NCBI GenBank assembly: GCA_028285495.1
Contig: JANQPB010000014.1
Span: 124,001 to 188,000, forward strand
Length of the DNA: 64,000 nucleotides
Direction of reading: 5' to 3'
From: Acidimicrobiales bacterium
GTDB lineage: Bacteria > Actinomycetota > Acidimicrobiia > Acidimicrobiales > SZUA-35
Under the pieces are notes generated by a model that saw nothing but the letters and a program-made list of their open reading frames with translations, had not been told where the DNA came from and made no database searches. This document shows positions 17,179 through 25,685 of this stretch, piece by piece. Position numbers and translations under genes: made by a program. Each line of letters begins with the position of its first letter. The stretch's first letter is position 1.

Positions 17179-17619
17179 TCAGGCCGTTGCCGACTCCGTC
17201 AGATCGGCCTCGATGGCCGCGGCACGGGTGCCGACGCTGATCTTGCGGGGCTTGGCCTTCTCGGCCACCGGGATCCGCAGGGTCAGAACGCCGTCGGCGT
17301 AGTCGGCCTCGATGTTGTCGGTGTCGAGGTTCTCGCCGAGGTGGACCTGGCGGCGGAATGCGCCCTGGCGGCGCTCCTGCAGGTAGAAGCGGTCGCCCTC
17401 CTCGGTCGGGTAGGTCCGCTCGGCGGTCACGGTGAGCACGTTGCGCTCGACGCTGATGTCGACCGCGTCGGCGCTGACGCCAGGCAGGTCGATGTGGACC
17501 CACACGTTCTCGCCACGGCGGTAGGCATCCAGGGACATCCGGTGCTCGGGGGCGTCGGCCCGGCCGAAGGCCCGGAACAGCTGGTCGAAGTCACGGAAGG
17601 GGTCGTTCTGCAGAAGCAT
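17179..17619 (-). CDS. Hsp20 / alpha-crystallin small heat-shock protein
   Basis: The product (146 aa) is a small ATP-independent holdase chaperone. The alpha-crystallin domain (about residues 27-125) is clear: MSLDAYRRGENVWVHIDLPGV, NVLTVTAERT, the positively charged RQGAFRRQVHLGENL, and YADGVLTLRIPV. A C-terminal IXI-type motif region (PRKISVG) is present. The ATG at 17619 was chosen because AAGGAG lies 8 nt upstream. A TTG 6 nt earlier is too near that ribosome site. Two palindromes at 17701-17743 lie 80-120 nt upstream of the start and are candidates for heat or stress control. They match neither CIRCE nor the HspR box. Confidence 0.92.
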   Translation of the reverse strand: MLLQNDPFRDFDQLFRAFGRADAPEHRMSLDAYRRGENVWVHIDLPGVSADAVDISVERNVLTVTAERTYPTEEGDRFYLQERRQGAFRRQVHLGENLDTDNIEADYADGVLTLRIPVAEKAKPRKISVGTRAAAIEADLTESATA

Positions 17620-17700
17620 CGTCAAGGCTCCTTGGTCGGAAAGCTGGGTTGCGGGGCCGGCGGGAACGGTCCCTCCGGCGACCCAACTGATAGAACACCG

Positions 17701-17743
17701 GCGTTAGTGAAACTATTTCAGTAACGCCGACAATTTGTCGGCG
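17701..17743 (-). promoter_or_regulatory. Two adjacent palindromes upstream of hsp20
   Basis: A 27-bp imperfect dyad, GCGTTAgTGAAA...TTTCAgTAACGC (17701-17727), is followed by a perfect 19-bp dyad, CGCCGACAA-T-TTGTCGGCG (17725-17743). The AT-richer core stands out from the surrounding sequence and suits a promoter with operators for a dimeric repressor. The regulator is not known. Confidence 0.55.
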
Positions 17744-17753
17744 GACGGGGCCG

Positions 17754-17953
17754 GGCACTCCGTCGAGCAACCGAACCGATCTCCAGGGCACCCCCCTGGA
17801 GCCAGCGACGTTCGCCCGAAGGGCGAACTCGGGGGCCCGGTGCCCCGCACCGGGGCACCCAACCGAGCAACCGAACCGATCTCCAGGGCACCCCCCTGGA
17901 GCCAGCGACGTTCGCCCGAAGGGCTAACTCGGGGGCCCGGTGCTCCGCACCGG
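17754..17953. repeat. Two tandem 100-bp repeats with internal hairpins
   Basis: Units 17754-17853 and 17854-17953 are nearly identical with exactly 100-bp period, and the start of a third copy touches the diguanylate cyclase stop. Each unit contains three inverted repeats: CTCCAGGG/CCCCTGGAG, TTCGCCC-GAA-GGGCGAA and GGTGCCCC/GGGGCACC. Copy 2 has single changes that break the last two. With the palindromes above and the hsp20 leader, the array fills the 339-bp gap 17620-17958. No protein is encoded. Confidence 0.9.
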
Positions 17954-17958
17954 GGCAC

Positions 17959-19602
17959 TCAGCCGAGCGGAGCGGGATGGCGGGGACCGTCCTCGGCCGG
18001 ACGCGGTGCGGGCGGATCGTCGGCCTCGACCAGGTGGAAGCCCCGCCCGCCGTCGCGCTTGACCTTGTACATCGCCGCATCGGCCCGCCTGAGGAGCTCG
18101 TCGACCGACGTCGTCTCGCCCGCTCGACGCCTCGCCACCCCGATGCTGCACGAGAGGCGATCGTCGACCTCGTCGACGGCGTCGATGATCCGCGAGGCGA
18201 AGCGGGCGGCTGCGTCCAGGTCGGCGCCGGCGAGGTGGGCGATGAACTCGTCGCCCCCGAGCCGGCTCACCAGGTCCTGCTCGCGGGTCTCGGCCAACAG
18301 CCGCCCGGCCACCGCCCGGAGCACCTCGTCGCCGGCCTCGTGACCGTCGAGGTCGTTGATCGCCTTGAAGCCGTCCAGATCGATGAAGAACAGGCTGACC
18401 GGGGCGGTCGCATCGATGATCCCGGCCTGTTGCACGAAGCCGACCCGGTTGAGCAAACCGGTGAGGCCGTCGGTCGAGGCGACCGTGAGGGCCGAGGCCA
18501 GCTCCCGCTCGGCCTTCACCAGGCGCTGCCCGTGCCACGACCGGGCCAGCAGGAAGGCACCGGCCAGGGCGGCGGTGGTCAGGCCGAAGGCCCACGTGCT
18601 CAGGGCGTCGAAGAAGCCGGTGTCCGGCCCGAAGCCGTCGTCGGCGACGATGCTCAGCGCCCAGCTCTGCCCGTCGGTGGCCAGCGTGTACTCGGCCAGC
18701 AGCTCACCAGGGTCGTCGAGGCGACCCCCGGGCCCGGCGAGCATCGCCACCGGCCGATCGATGCCCTCGACCACCAGCGTCGCCTGCAGGTCGGTCAGCA
18801 GGCGGGCGTCGACCGGGGCGAAGAGCGCGTCGATCGGTACCAGCCGAATGGCGGACACGGGGGCGACGGGCTGCCCGGCCGAATCGACGACGGCGGACTT
18901 GCCCGGTTCGTCGCCGCCGACCGGGACCGGGCTCACCAGCAGTGCGAACGTCTTGACCTCGGCCGACAGGGCGTCGGCCGAGGAGGCGCTCTGGCCAGCC
19001 AGGTTGATCAGCAGATCGACGGCCGGGTCCGGCTCGAGGACCCGCAGGGCGTACCCACCGTCCGGGCGGACGACCGGGAACTGCTCGGCGAAGGCGGTCA
19101 CGTCGAGGCCCCGGACGTCGACGTCGCCGATCGTCGGCTCGATCGACGTTCGGGTGATGACGAGGCGATCCCCGTCGCCACCGAGCGACCGGACGTCGAA
19201 GTCGGCGTTGCCGAGCGTCCGCTCACGGGACTCCAGCTCGTCGAAGCCGGACGGAGGCGCCACCTCGATCAACATGAAGTCGAACGGCGACGGCGCCGAC
19301 CCGCTGCGGAGCTGCGACTGGCGGGCGAAGTAGGACTGGAACTGGTCGAGCGGCCCGGGGTGGGTCACGGCGACGAAGTCGACCGCGGTGCGGAACTGCA
19401 GGCCCTCGGCCTCGATCGCCTGGAGGATCTCGTGGTAGATCTGCTCGGCCTGACTCTCGAACAGCAGCTCCCGCCGCTGCTCGGCCCCTCGCTGCTGGAT
19501 CAGGGCCACGAGGGCCGTGAGCACGAGGACCAGCGCCACCACCAGGACCGGGCTGCGCATGAGCCAGCCCGAGCCGAGGACGCGTCGCGACAACGAACTC
19601 AC
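17959..19602 (-). CDS. Membrane diguanylate cyclase with CHASE-like sensor domain
   Basis: The product (547 aa) makes cyclic di-GMP from GTP at the inner side of the membrane. An N-terminal helix (about 15-38) is followed by an extracytoplasmic CHASE-like region (about 45-310) and a second helix (about 335-358). The GGDEF domain covers residues 375-530. Its active site is intact (GGDEF at 449-453), as is the product-inhibition site RxxD (Arg440-Asp443) five residues before it. FFIDLDGFKAINDLDGHEAGDEVL and SCSIGVA are also standard. The start is a GTG after a GGGGGG stretch. It is transcribed towards the hsp20 gene, separated by the 100-bp repeats. The external ligand is unknown. Confidence 0.9.
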   Translation of the reverse strand: MSSLSRRVLGSGWLMRSPVLVVALVLVLTALVALIQQRGAEQRRELLFESQAEQIYHEILQAIEAEGLQFRTAVDFVAVTHPGPLDQFQSYFARQSQLRSGSAPSPFDFMLIEVAPPSGFDELESRERTLGNADFDVRSLGGDGDRLVITRTSIEPTIGDVDVRGLDVTAFAEQFPVVRPDGGYALRVLEPDPAVDLLINLAGQSASSADALSAEVKTFALLVSPVPVGGDEPGKSAVVDSAGQPVAPVSAIRLVPIDALFAPVDARLLTDLQATLVVEGIDRPVAMLAGPGGRLDDPGELLAEYTLATDGQSWALSIVADDGFGPDTGFFDALSTWAFGLTTAALAGAFLLARSWHGQRLVKAERELASALTVASTDGLTGLLNRVGFVQQAGIIDATAPVSLFFIDLDGFKAINDLDGHEAGDEVLRAVAGRLLAETREQDLVSRLGGDEFIAHLAGADLDAAARFASRIIDAVDEVDDRLSCSIGVARRRAGETTSVDELLRRADAAMYKVKRDGGRGFHLVEADDPPAPRPAEDGPRHPAPLG

Positions 19603-19673
19603 GCCCCCCTTATCGGCCGAGCCGCCGGACCCCTTAGGGCCTCAGCGGCTCGGACCGAGGCGGTTCGGCCGGC

Positions 19674-22085
19674 TCAGGTCGGAACGGGCTCGCTGCGGAA
19701 GGGTGGCGAGGCGTCCGGCTCGGCGTCGTCGTCCGGGCCGTCGCCCGGCTCCTCGGCGGCGGCAACCGGCGCCGGCGGCTCGGTGCCCTCGATGTTGAGG
19801 TTGGGGATGATGCGGTCGAGCCAGCGGGGCAACCACCAGTTGCGGTCGCCGAGCAGCTCCATCGTCGCCGGGACCAGCAGCATCCGGACCAGGCTGGCGT
19901 CGAGGAAGACGGCCATGGCCAGGCCGAGGCCGAACAGCTTGATGATCCGGTCGTCCTCCAGCATGAAGGCGCCGAAGACGACGATCATGATGGCGGCCGC
20001 GGCCGTGATCACCCGGGCGGTCGCGGCCAGGCCATCGGCAACCGAGTTCTGGGCGTCGCCGGTCTTCTCGTACTCCTCCTTGATGCGGGAGAGCAGGAAC
20101 ACCTCGTAGTCCATCGAGAGGCCGAACACGATGGCGAACAGCATCATCGGGATGAAGGGCTCGATCGGCGCCTCGGCGATCCCGAAGAGGCTGCCGAACC
20201 AGCCCCACTGGAAGATGGCGACCACGACCCCGTAGGCGGAGGCGATCGACAGCACGTTCATGATCACGGCCTTGATCGGCACCACGATCGAGCGGAACAC
20301 CGACATCAGCAGCAGGAAGCTGATGCTGAGCACCGCACCGAAGAACACGAGGATGCGGGCGGACAGGAACGTGGTGAAGTCGATGTTGGCCGGCACGGCG
20401 CCGGTCACCGATACCTCGAGTCCGTCCGAGACCGGCGGGATCACCTCGTCGCGCAGGGCCTCGACGAGGTCCTGGGTGGCCTCGTCCTGGGGTGAGGTGG
20501 TCGGGATGACCCGGAACAGGAAGGCCTCGGAGGCGGTCGGATCCTCGAAGTTGCTCGGCACCGCGGCGAGGGCGGCCACACCGTCGGTCGACTCGATGGC
20601 GGCCTGCAGCGCCGGGATCTGGGCGCCGCTCTCCGGGCCGTCCAGCTCGGCGGTGATGATGAGCGGACCGTTGTAGCCGTCGCCGAAGCCATCGGCGATC
20701 AGGTCGTAGGCCTTGCGGGTCGACGTCTCCTCGGGGAAGTTGCCCTCGTCGGAGAAGCCGAGCCGCAGCCCGAGCACCGGGGCGGCCAGCGCCAGCAGGA
20801 TGGCGGTACCGATCGTCATGGCCAGCCAGGGGTGGCTCTGGATGACCCGGCTCCACCGGTAGGCCAGCGTCTCCCGGATGGGCTTCTCCGGGCGGTGGGG
20901 GATGATCCGCCGCATCGGCGGGATGACGGTGCCGATCAGCAGGACGAGGGCGATGCCGGCGCCGAGGAAGAGGAAGCCGCTGAGTGGCGCAACGCCGATG
21001 CCGATCAGGAACAGGCCGACCGAGGCGAGGCCGGCGGCCACCAGGCCGCGGACCCGGGAGATCTCGACCCGGTCCTTGACCAGTCCGAGCAGGGCCGGCA
21101 GCAGGGTGATCGAGGCGATCATCGTGATCGTCACGGTCGAGGCCGCGCCGACGCCGAGGCCCGAGATGAAGGGAAGGCCGATCAGCAGCATGCCGAGCAG
21201 CGACACCACCACGGTGAGGCCGGCGAAGACGACGGCCCGACCTGCGGTGTCGAGGGCGATCCCGACGGCGGCGTACTGGTCGTGGCCGGCGGCCAGCGAG
21301 TTGCGGTAGCGGGTGACGATGAACAGCGCGTAGTCGATGCCGACGCCGAGACCGATCATCGCCCCGAGCTGGATGGCGAAGTCGGGGATCGAGATGGCGT
21401 TGCTCAGCAGGTTGATGATGCCGATGCCGGTGGCGACGCCGGCAACGGCGACGCCGATCGGCAGGCCCATGGCCATGACCGACCCGAAGGCCAGGATCAG
21501 CACGATCACGGCGAAGGCGAGGCCGATCAGCTCGGTCTCCGGTGGTTCGAACTCGCTGAGGATGGCGCCGCCGGTCTCGATCTGGAGCTCGTCTTCGAGG
21601 CCGGCCTCGGCCACCAGCTCTTCGGCGTGCTCGCGGATCTCGACCCCCCACTCGGATGCCTCCACCTGGTCGACCGACTGGTCGAACGTGAGGTCGGCGT
21701 ATGCGATCAGCCCGGCCTCGGGCCCGGTCTGGCTGATCAGCGGTTGGGGTGAGGGCTCGTAGGGGCTGTTGAGTTGGATCTGGTCCGGGTCGAGGGCGAC
21801 GGTGAAGTCGAAGAGCTCGTTCATCACCGCCACGACCTCGGGATCGTCGACCCCCTGCTCCGAGCGGAAGACGATCGACCCGGGCTGGCCCGAACCGAAG
21901 CCTCCGAAGTGCTCGTCGAGGGCGTCGAAGCCGTCACGGCTCTCCGACTCGGGGATCTCGAAGGCGGTCGAGAAGGCCGAGCCGACGGTGCCGGCGACGG
22001 CGCCCACCCCGATGACCAGGGCGACCCAGGCCAGGATGACCTTGCCCCAGTTGGCGTAGCACCACTGACCAAGCGCTCGGTACAT
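19674..22085 (-). CDS. MMPL/RND-family exporter
   Basis: The product (803 aa) is a proton-driven RND-superfamily exporter of the MMPL type. Each half has one N-terminal membrane helix, a large extracytoplasmic loop, and a bundle of five helices with the motif of the second helix group (IGLGVGIDYALFIVTRYRNSL in the first half, VFGLSMDYEVFLLSRIKEEY in the second). Aspartates in these GxGxDY/GLSMDY motifs belong to the proton relay. Substrates of the family include lipids and drugs. A good ribosome site (AGGGGAG, 7 nt) precedes the ATG. It is divergent from a TetR gene, with two shared operators between them, so it is probably induced by the substrate. Confidence 0.9.
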   Translation of the reverse strand: MYRALGQWCYANWGKVILAWVALVIGVGAVAGTVGSAFSTAFEIPESESRDGFDALDEHFGGFGSGQPGSIVFRSEQGVDDPEVVAVMNELFDFTVALDPDQIQLNSPYEPSPQPLISQTGPEAGLIAYADLTFDQSVDQVEASEWGVEIREHAEELVAEAGLEDELQIETGGAILSEFEPPETELIGLAFAVIVLILAFGSVMAMGLPIGVAVAGVATGIGIINLLSNAISIPDFAIQLGAMIGLGVGIDYALFIVTRYRNSLAAGHDQYAAVGIALDTAGRAVVFAGLTVVVSLLGMLLIGLPFISGLGVGAASTVTITMIASITLLPALLGLVKDRVEISRVRGLVAAGLASVGLFLIGIGVAPLSGFLFLGAGIALVLLIGTVIPPMRRIIPHRPEKPIRETLAYRWSRVIQSHPWLAMTIGTAILLALAAPVLGLRLGFSDEGNFPEETSTRKAYDLIADGFGDGYNGPLIITAELDGPESGAQIPALQAAIESTDGVAALAAVPSNFEDPTASEAFLFRVIPTTSPQDEATQDLVEALRDEVIPPVSDGLEVSVTGAVPANIDFTTFLSARILVFFGAVLSISFLLLMSVFRSIVVPIKAVIMNVLSIASAYGVVVAIFQWGWFGSLFGIAEAPIEPFIPMMLFAIVFGLSMDYEVFLLSRIKEEYEKTGDAQNSVADGLAATARVITAAAAIMIVVFGAFMLEDDRIIKLFGLGLAMAVFLDASLVRMLLVPATMELLGDRNWWLPRWLDRIIPNLNIEGTEPPAPVAAAEEPGDGPDDDAEPDASPPFRSEPVPT

Positions 22086-22170
22086 GAAGGACTCCCCTCT
22101 CGTGGGTCGGTCCGCAGCCGTCAGACGCGGGTTGGGTGTTGCCGACGGGATGTCGATGGAGCCACCCGGA

Positions 22171-22198
22171 TAACGCTACGGATAAGTAGCGTTATAAT
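22171..22198. promoter_or_regulatory. TetR-type operator O1 and overlapping -10 box
   Basis: TAACGCTAC-N6-GTAGCGTTA (22171-22194) is a perfect 9+6+9 dyad. A consensus TATAAT (22193-22198, plus strand) overlaps its right end. It lies between the divergent MMPL and TetR genes, where repressor binding would cover promoters in both directions. Confidence 0.75.
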
Positions 22199-22268
22199 GG
22201 CGGCGTCGGATGATGACAACCGATTGCCGGAAACTGTGTCCGAAGTCTCAATGGACGAGTTCCCCAGA

Positions 22269-22310
22269 TAACGCTACAGCTACGTAGCGCATCCCATGCT
22301 GCCCTAGACT
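22269..22310. promoter_or_regulatory. TetR-type operator O2 and -10 box of the regulator gene
   Basis: TAACGCTAC-N6-GTAGCGCAT (22269-22292) repeats the left half of O1 exactly and matches the right half at 6 of 9 positions. TAGACT (22305-22310) is 9 nt before the regulator's ATG. The dyad covers the expected -35 region, which suggests autorepression. Confidence 0.7.
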
Positions 22311-22319
22311 GCGAGCGCG

Positions 22320-22892
22320 ATGCCCCGTCCCCTCAGCGAAACGGCCCGCCAGAAGGCGATCGACGCCACCTTCGCCATCCTCGGCGACGAGGGCATCGAC
22401 GGGTTCTCGATCGAGGCCGTCACGAGGCGGTCCGGGGTGGCCAAGACCACGATCTACCGCCACTGGTCGTCGGCGAACGAGCTGCTCGTCGACGCCCTCG
22501 ACTGCCACATCGAGACGGTGCCCGCCCCCGACACGGGCAGCCTCCACGGCGACCTGACGGCGATGACGACCTCGGCCCTCGAGGTGATGGCCGACCCGGC
22601 CAGGCGGCGGATGCTGCTCGACCTGTTGAGCGCTGCGGCGTCGGACCCCGAGCTCGAGCAGATCAAGCAGGCCCTGGTGTCGGAGCGGACCCATCCGATC
22701 GTCGAGATCGTCGAGCGGGCCGTCGAACGGGGTGAGATCCCGCCGATCGAGCCAGAGCGGGCCGTCACGTTCGTCCACGGTCCGCTGATGGCCCGCACCA
22801 TGCTGCAGGGCGAGCCGCCGACCACCGACGAGCTCCCCGAGCTGATCGAGCTGATCATGCGAGGGCTCGGAGCCGAGCGCCCCGACACGTAG
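22320..22892 (+). CDS. TetR/AcrR-family transcriptional repressor
   Basis: The product (190 aa) is a one-component ligand-responsive repressor. The N-terminal helix-turn-helix (residues 10-56) is typical: DATFAILGDEGIDGFSIEAVTRRSGVAKTTIYRHW, written here in two parts as IEAVTRRSGVAKTTIYRHW and its lead helix. The C-terminal domain contains the actinobacterial pattern RMLLDLLSAAASDPELEQI. It is divergent from the MMPL exporter and flanked by two identical-type dyads, the usual architecture for control of an exporter by its own substrate. There is no ribosome site. A -10 box near the ATG suggests a leaderless message. Confidence 0.9.
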   Translation: MPRPLSETARQKAIDATFAILGDEGIDGFSIEAVTRRSGVAKTTIYRHWSSANELLVDALDCHIETVPAPDTGSLHGDLTAMTTSALEVMADPARRRMLLDLLSAAASDPELEQIKQALVSERTHPIVEIVERAVERGEIPPIEPERAVTFVHGPLMARTMLQGEPPTTDELPELIELIMRGLGAERPDT

Positions 22893-22928
22893 CCGGGCCC
22901 GTTCGCCCGGACCGACGACCGGGTCGGG

Positions 22929-23516
22929 TCAGGCCGACCGGCGGCGGGCCCGATGGTCGGCGGTGTGGGTTCGGCTGGCACACCGCCGATCGTCGCAGAA
23001 CCGCCTGGATCGGTTGCGGGTGCCGTCGAAGAAGAGGCGACCGCAGCCATCGGCGGCACAGCGGCCGAAGCGCTCGGTGCCGTCCTCGCACAGCTCGATG
23101 GCCAGCGACATCAGGATGTCGGTCAGCACCTGATCGTCGAACGTCGCCGTCGGCGACGACCAGTGGAGGTGGGGTCCGACACCGTCGTGGGCGACCACCG
23201 TCGGACGGACCGCCAACTCGGTCAGCTGTTCGTTGACCGCGGCCGATGCGTCATCGAACGTGGCGCCGAGGAGGCCGTCGAACAGCGGTCGCAGCTCGGC
23301 CACCCGGCGACCGATGCGGTCGATCGATGCGGCCGAGGCCTTGGCCGCCCGGGTGAAGCCGTACTCGTCGAGCACCTCGCGGACGTCGAAGGGCTCGGTC
23401 TCGTCGCCCGACCGCCCCGCGTCGTCTCCATCGACGGCCGTCAGCCCGTTGAGTAGGGCGATGGCGACGTCGAGCGTGACCCGTGCGTCGGACTGTGTGG
23501 CCGATGCCACCTGCAT
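22929..23516 (-). CDS. ABATE/CGNR-type zinc-ribbon regulator with altered CGNR motif
   Basis: The product (195 aa) has an N-terminal ABATE-like region and a C-terminal treble-clef zinc finger (about residues 150-188) with cysteines in RCAADGCGRLFFDGTRN and RRFCDDRRCASR. Proteins of this family are presumed stress or transcription regulators. The signature after the last cysteine is CASR rather than CGNR, which is unusual, but the four zinc-binding cysteines remain. It is divergent from the PQ-loop transporter gene, and the inverted repeat at 23557-23589 lies between them. A role in regulating that transporter is inferred only from position. Confidence 0.75.
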   Translation of the reverse strand: MQVASATQSDARVTLDVAIALLNGLTAVDGDDAGRSGDETEPFDVREVLDEYGFTRAAKASAASIDRIGRRVAELRPLFDGLLGATFDDASAAVNEQLTELAVRPTVVAHDGVGPHLHWSSPTATFDDQVLTDILMSLAIELCEDGTERFGRCAADGCGRLFFDGTRNRSRRFCDDRRCASRTHTADHRARRRSA

Positions 23517-23556
23517 GACGCCAGCCTACCGGCCGGGTAGCGAAAGCATCGTTTAT

Positions 23557-23589
23557 GGTTTAGCCTCTTACAGTCCTGGAAGCTAAACC
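23557..23589. promoter_or_regulatory. Inverted repeat between CGNR and PQ-loop genes
   Basis: GGTTTAGC (23557-23564) and GCTAAACC (23582-23589) are perfect inverted 8-mers separated by 17 bp. The region is markedly AT-richer than the coding DNA around it. It suits a shared operator for the divergent pair. Confidence 0.6.
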
Positions 23590-23622
23590 AAGCTAGCTCC
23601 TTACATCACCCGGAGGTGACCC

Positions 23623-24252
23623 ATGTTCGACTCCATCGTCCTGCCCCTGCTGCTCGCCGTCGCCACGACGGCCGGCGTCGGCATGATCGTGCCCCAGGCG
23701 GCCCGCCTCCATCGGACGGGTGCAACCGACGGTGTCTCGGCCGTGTGGGTCGGCGTCGGGGTGAGCATGAACGCCTGGTGGCTGGCCTACGCCGCCGCCT
23801 CGGGGCTCTGGGGCCTGGTCCCGGTCTCGGTCGGGGGCATGGCCCTCTACACCATCCTCGCCGTGCAGCTGCTACGGCTGATCGGCCCGGCCGTCCTGCG
23901 GGCCGTCGGCCGGGGCCAGCTGATCGGCCTGGTGCCACTCGTCGGGCTCGCCGCCGACGGCTGGCCCGGGGCCGGTCTGGCCATCGGCCTGCTCTACGGT
24001 GCGGTGTTCGCACCGGCGGTGTTCGCGGCCCTCCGGTCGGCCAGCGTCGCCGGGATCTCGCCGACCACCTGGGTGCTGGCCCTGGTCGAGGCGGTGATCT
24101 GGCTGATCTACGGCTCGACCACGGGCGACGTCGCCCTCATCGCCGGCGGGCTCGGCGGGACGGTCATGTCGTCGCTCATCCTGGCTCGCCTGGCGGCGGC
24201 CCAGCTCGCCGTCGCCGACCGTCGTGAGGTCGCCCTCGTCGGCGGGCGCTGA
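23623..24252 (+). CDS. PQ-loop (SWEET/SemiSWEET-like) membrane protein
   Basis: The product (209 aa) has seven predicted membrane helices arranged as two three-helix repeats joined by one helix. Repeat 1 has the PQ motif in GVGMIVPQAARLHRTG followed by SAVWVGVGVSMNAWWLAY. Repeat 2 has YGAVFAPAVFAALRSASVAG and TWVLALVEAVIWLIYG, with the proline kept but PQ changed to PA. SWEET-type proteins transport sugars and other PQ-loop proteins transport amino acids, so the substrate is open. The ATG has a near-perfect ribosome site, GGAGGTGA, 5 nt upstream. It is divergent from the CGNR regulator. Confidence 0.8.
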   Translation: MFDSIVLPLLLAVATTAGVGMIVPQAARLHRTGATDGVSAVWVGVGVSMNAWWLAYAAASGLWGLVPVSVGGMALYTILAVQLLRLIGPAVLRAVGRGQLIGLVPLVGLAADGWPGAGLAIGLLYGAVFAPAVFAALRSASVAGISPTTWVLALVEAVIWLIYGSTTGDVALIAGGLGGTVMSSLILARLAAAQLAVADRREVALVGGR

Positions 24253-24392
24253 GCGCTCGGTCGGCGGAGGCTCCGACCGGCGGTCCGCCGTCGACCACTG
24301 CGCCGAAGTCGCCGAACAGACGGGGCGACACCTCACCGGCCATCGGCCGAATCTCGTGCTCCGGCCGGCCGGGAGCCCGAGCCGTTGCGGCG

Positions 24393-25679
24393 CTAGCCGT
24401 TCTTCGGCAGCTCGGTGAAGGGGGTGTCGCGGTCGGGCCCCGGCTCCTTCGGCAGGCCCAGTGTCCGCTCGCCGAGGATGTTCTTCTGGATCTGGTCGGA
24501 GCCGCCGTAGATCGAGGGGGCGCTGGCGTGCAGGGCCAGCTCGGCGATCTGGGGGTCGGTCGCCATCGACCGGCCGGCCAGCATGCCGTCCGCCTGGACG
24601 ATGCGGAGGCTGACGTCGCGGAAGCGGCGGTGCAGCTCGGCGTCGAACAGCTTGGCGATGTTGGCCTCGCCGCCGGTGCGCTGGCGGGGATCGCGGGCCC
24701 GCTGGAGGTTGAGCCGGTTGACCCGGAGCAGGGTGTACAGCTCGATGATCTCCTGGCGCAGGACGGGGTCGTCGGTCCGGTCGAGCTCCCGGGCCAGCTG
24801 GGTCCAGCGCTCGTAGAGCTTCATGCCGACGCCGGGGGCGTGGCCGCCGACCCGGCGCTTCGAGGCGGCCTCGACGATGTCGCCGACCCGCCGGTCGAAG
24901 TGGCCGGCCTTGGTGCCGGGGGCGGCCATGATGAACCCGGCCGAGCCGGCTCCGATGCTGGAGCGCTCGTGGGCCAGCGTGGTGTTGCCGACCCGCCAGC
25001 CGTCGCCCTTGCCGCCGATCATGGCGTCGTCGGCCACGACGGCGTCCTCCATGAAGACCTCGGAGAAGAAGGTGCGGCCGGTCATCTCCTTGAGCGGCCG
25101 CACCTCGACCCCCGGCTGGTCCATCTCCAGGGCGAAGTACGAGATGCCGCGGTGCTTGGGGAGGTCGGCGTCGGTCCGGGCCAGCAGCATGCCCATGTCG
25201 GCGGCATGGCCCTGCGAGGTCCACACCTTCTGGCCGGTGACCCGCCACTCGCCGCCGTCGGGGGTGGCTCTGGTCTGGAGCCCGGCCAGATCGGAGCCGG
25301 CGTTCGGCTCGGAGAACAGCTGGCACCAGGCCTGACGACCGTTGAGGATCGACGGCAGGTAGCGCTGGATCTGCTCGGGCGTGCCGTGCTCGGCGATCGT
25401 CGGCGCGGCCAGCATGTAGCCCAGGCCGGGCGGCGGGCCGACGACCTTGTGGTCGGCCAGGATCCGCATCACCCGGAGCGCCTCGCTCTGGCTGAGCCCG
25501 AGGCCGCCGGCCTCGGTCGGCAGGCTGGGATGGCAATAGCCCGAGTCGGCGAGCCGCTGCCACCACTCCCCCAGCGTGAGGTCGGGATCCCAGTTGTCGT
25601 CGATCCAGTCGGCGACCTGCTGCTCGATCGTGTCGGTGTCCGCTGCGGCGCCTGCACTGGCGGTGTCTGCACTGGCCAT
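24393..25679 (-). CDS. Acyl-CoA dehydrogenase
   Basis: The product (428 aa) is an FAD-dependent acyl-CoA dehydrogenase that forms a trans-2,3 double bond in an acyl- or steroid-side-chain CoA. Typical parts are WCQLFSEPNAGSDLAGLQTRA (flavin/substrate loop), WRVTGQKVWTSQGHAADM, and the C-terminal helical domain ending QADGMLAGRS and IYGGSDQIQKNILGER. It stands alone with no etfAB or thiolase nearby. Its promoter carries a palindrome TACCGGCCGGTA over the -10 box (25686-25701), a pattern of TetR-family control of lipid catabolism genes. The acyl chain is unknown. Confidence 0.88.
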   Translation of the reverse strand: MASADTASAGAAADTDTIEQQVADWIDDNWDPDLTLGEWWQRLADSGYCHPSLPTEAGGLGLSQSEALRVMRILADHKVVGPPPGLGYMLAAPTIAEHGTPEQIQRYLPSILNGRQAWCQLFSEPNAGSDLAGLQTRATPDGGEWRVTGQKVWTSQGHAADMGMLLARTDADLPKHRGISYFALEMDQPGVEVRPLKEMTGRTFFSEVFMEDAVVADDAMIGGKGDGWRVGNTTLAHERSSIGAGSAGFIMAAPGTKAGHFDRRVGDIVEAASKRRVGGHAPGVGMKLYERWTQLARELDRTDDPVLRQEIIELYTLLRVNRLNLQRARDPRQRTGGEANIAKLFDAELHRRFRDVSLRIVQADGMLAGRSMATDPQIAELALHASAPSIYGGSDQIQKNILGERTLGLPKEPGPDRDTPFTELPKNG

Positions 25680-25685
25680 GCGGCG

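Noticed and set aside
17718..18080. Small minus-strand frames across the 100-bp repeats
   Set aside because: The protein repeats only reflect the tandem DNA repeat, with no ribosome site or conservation.
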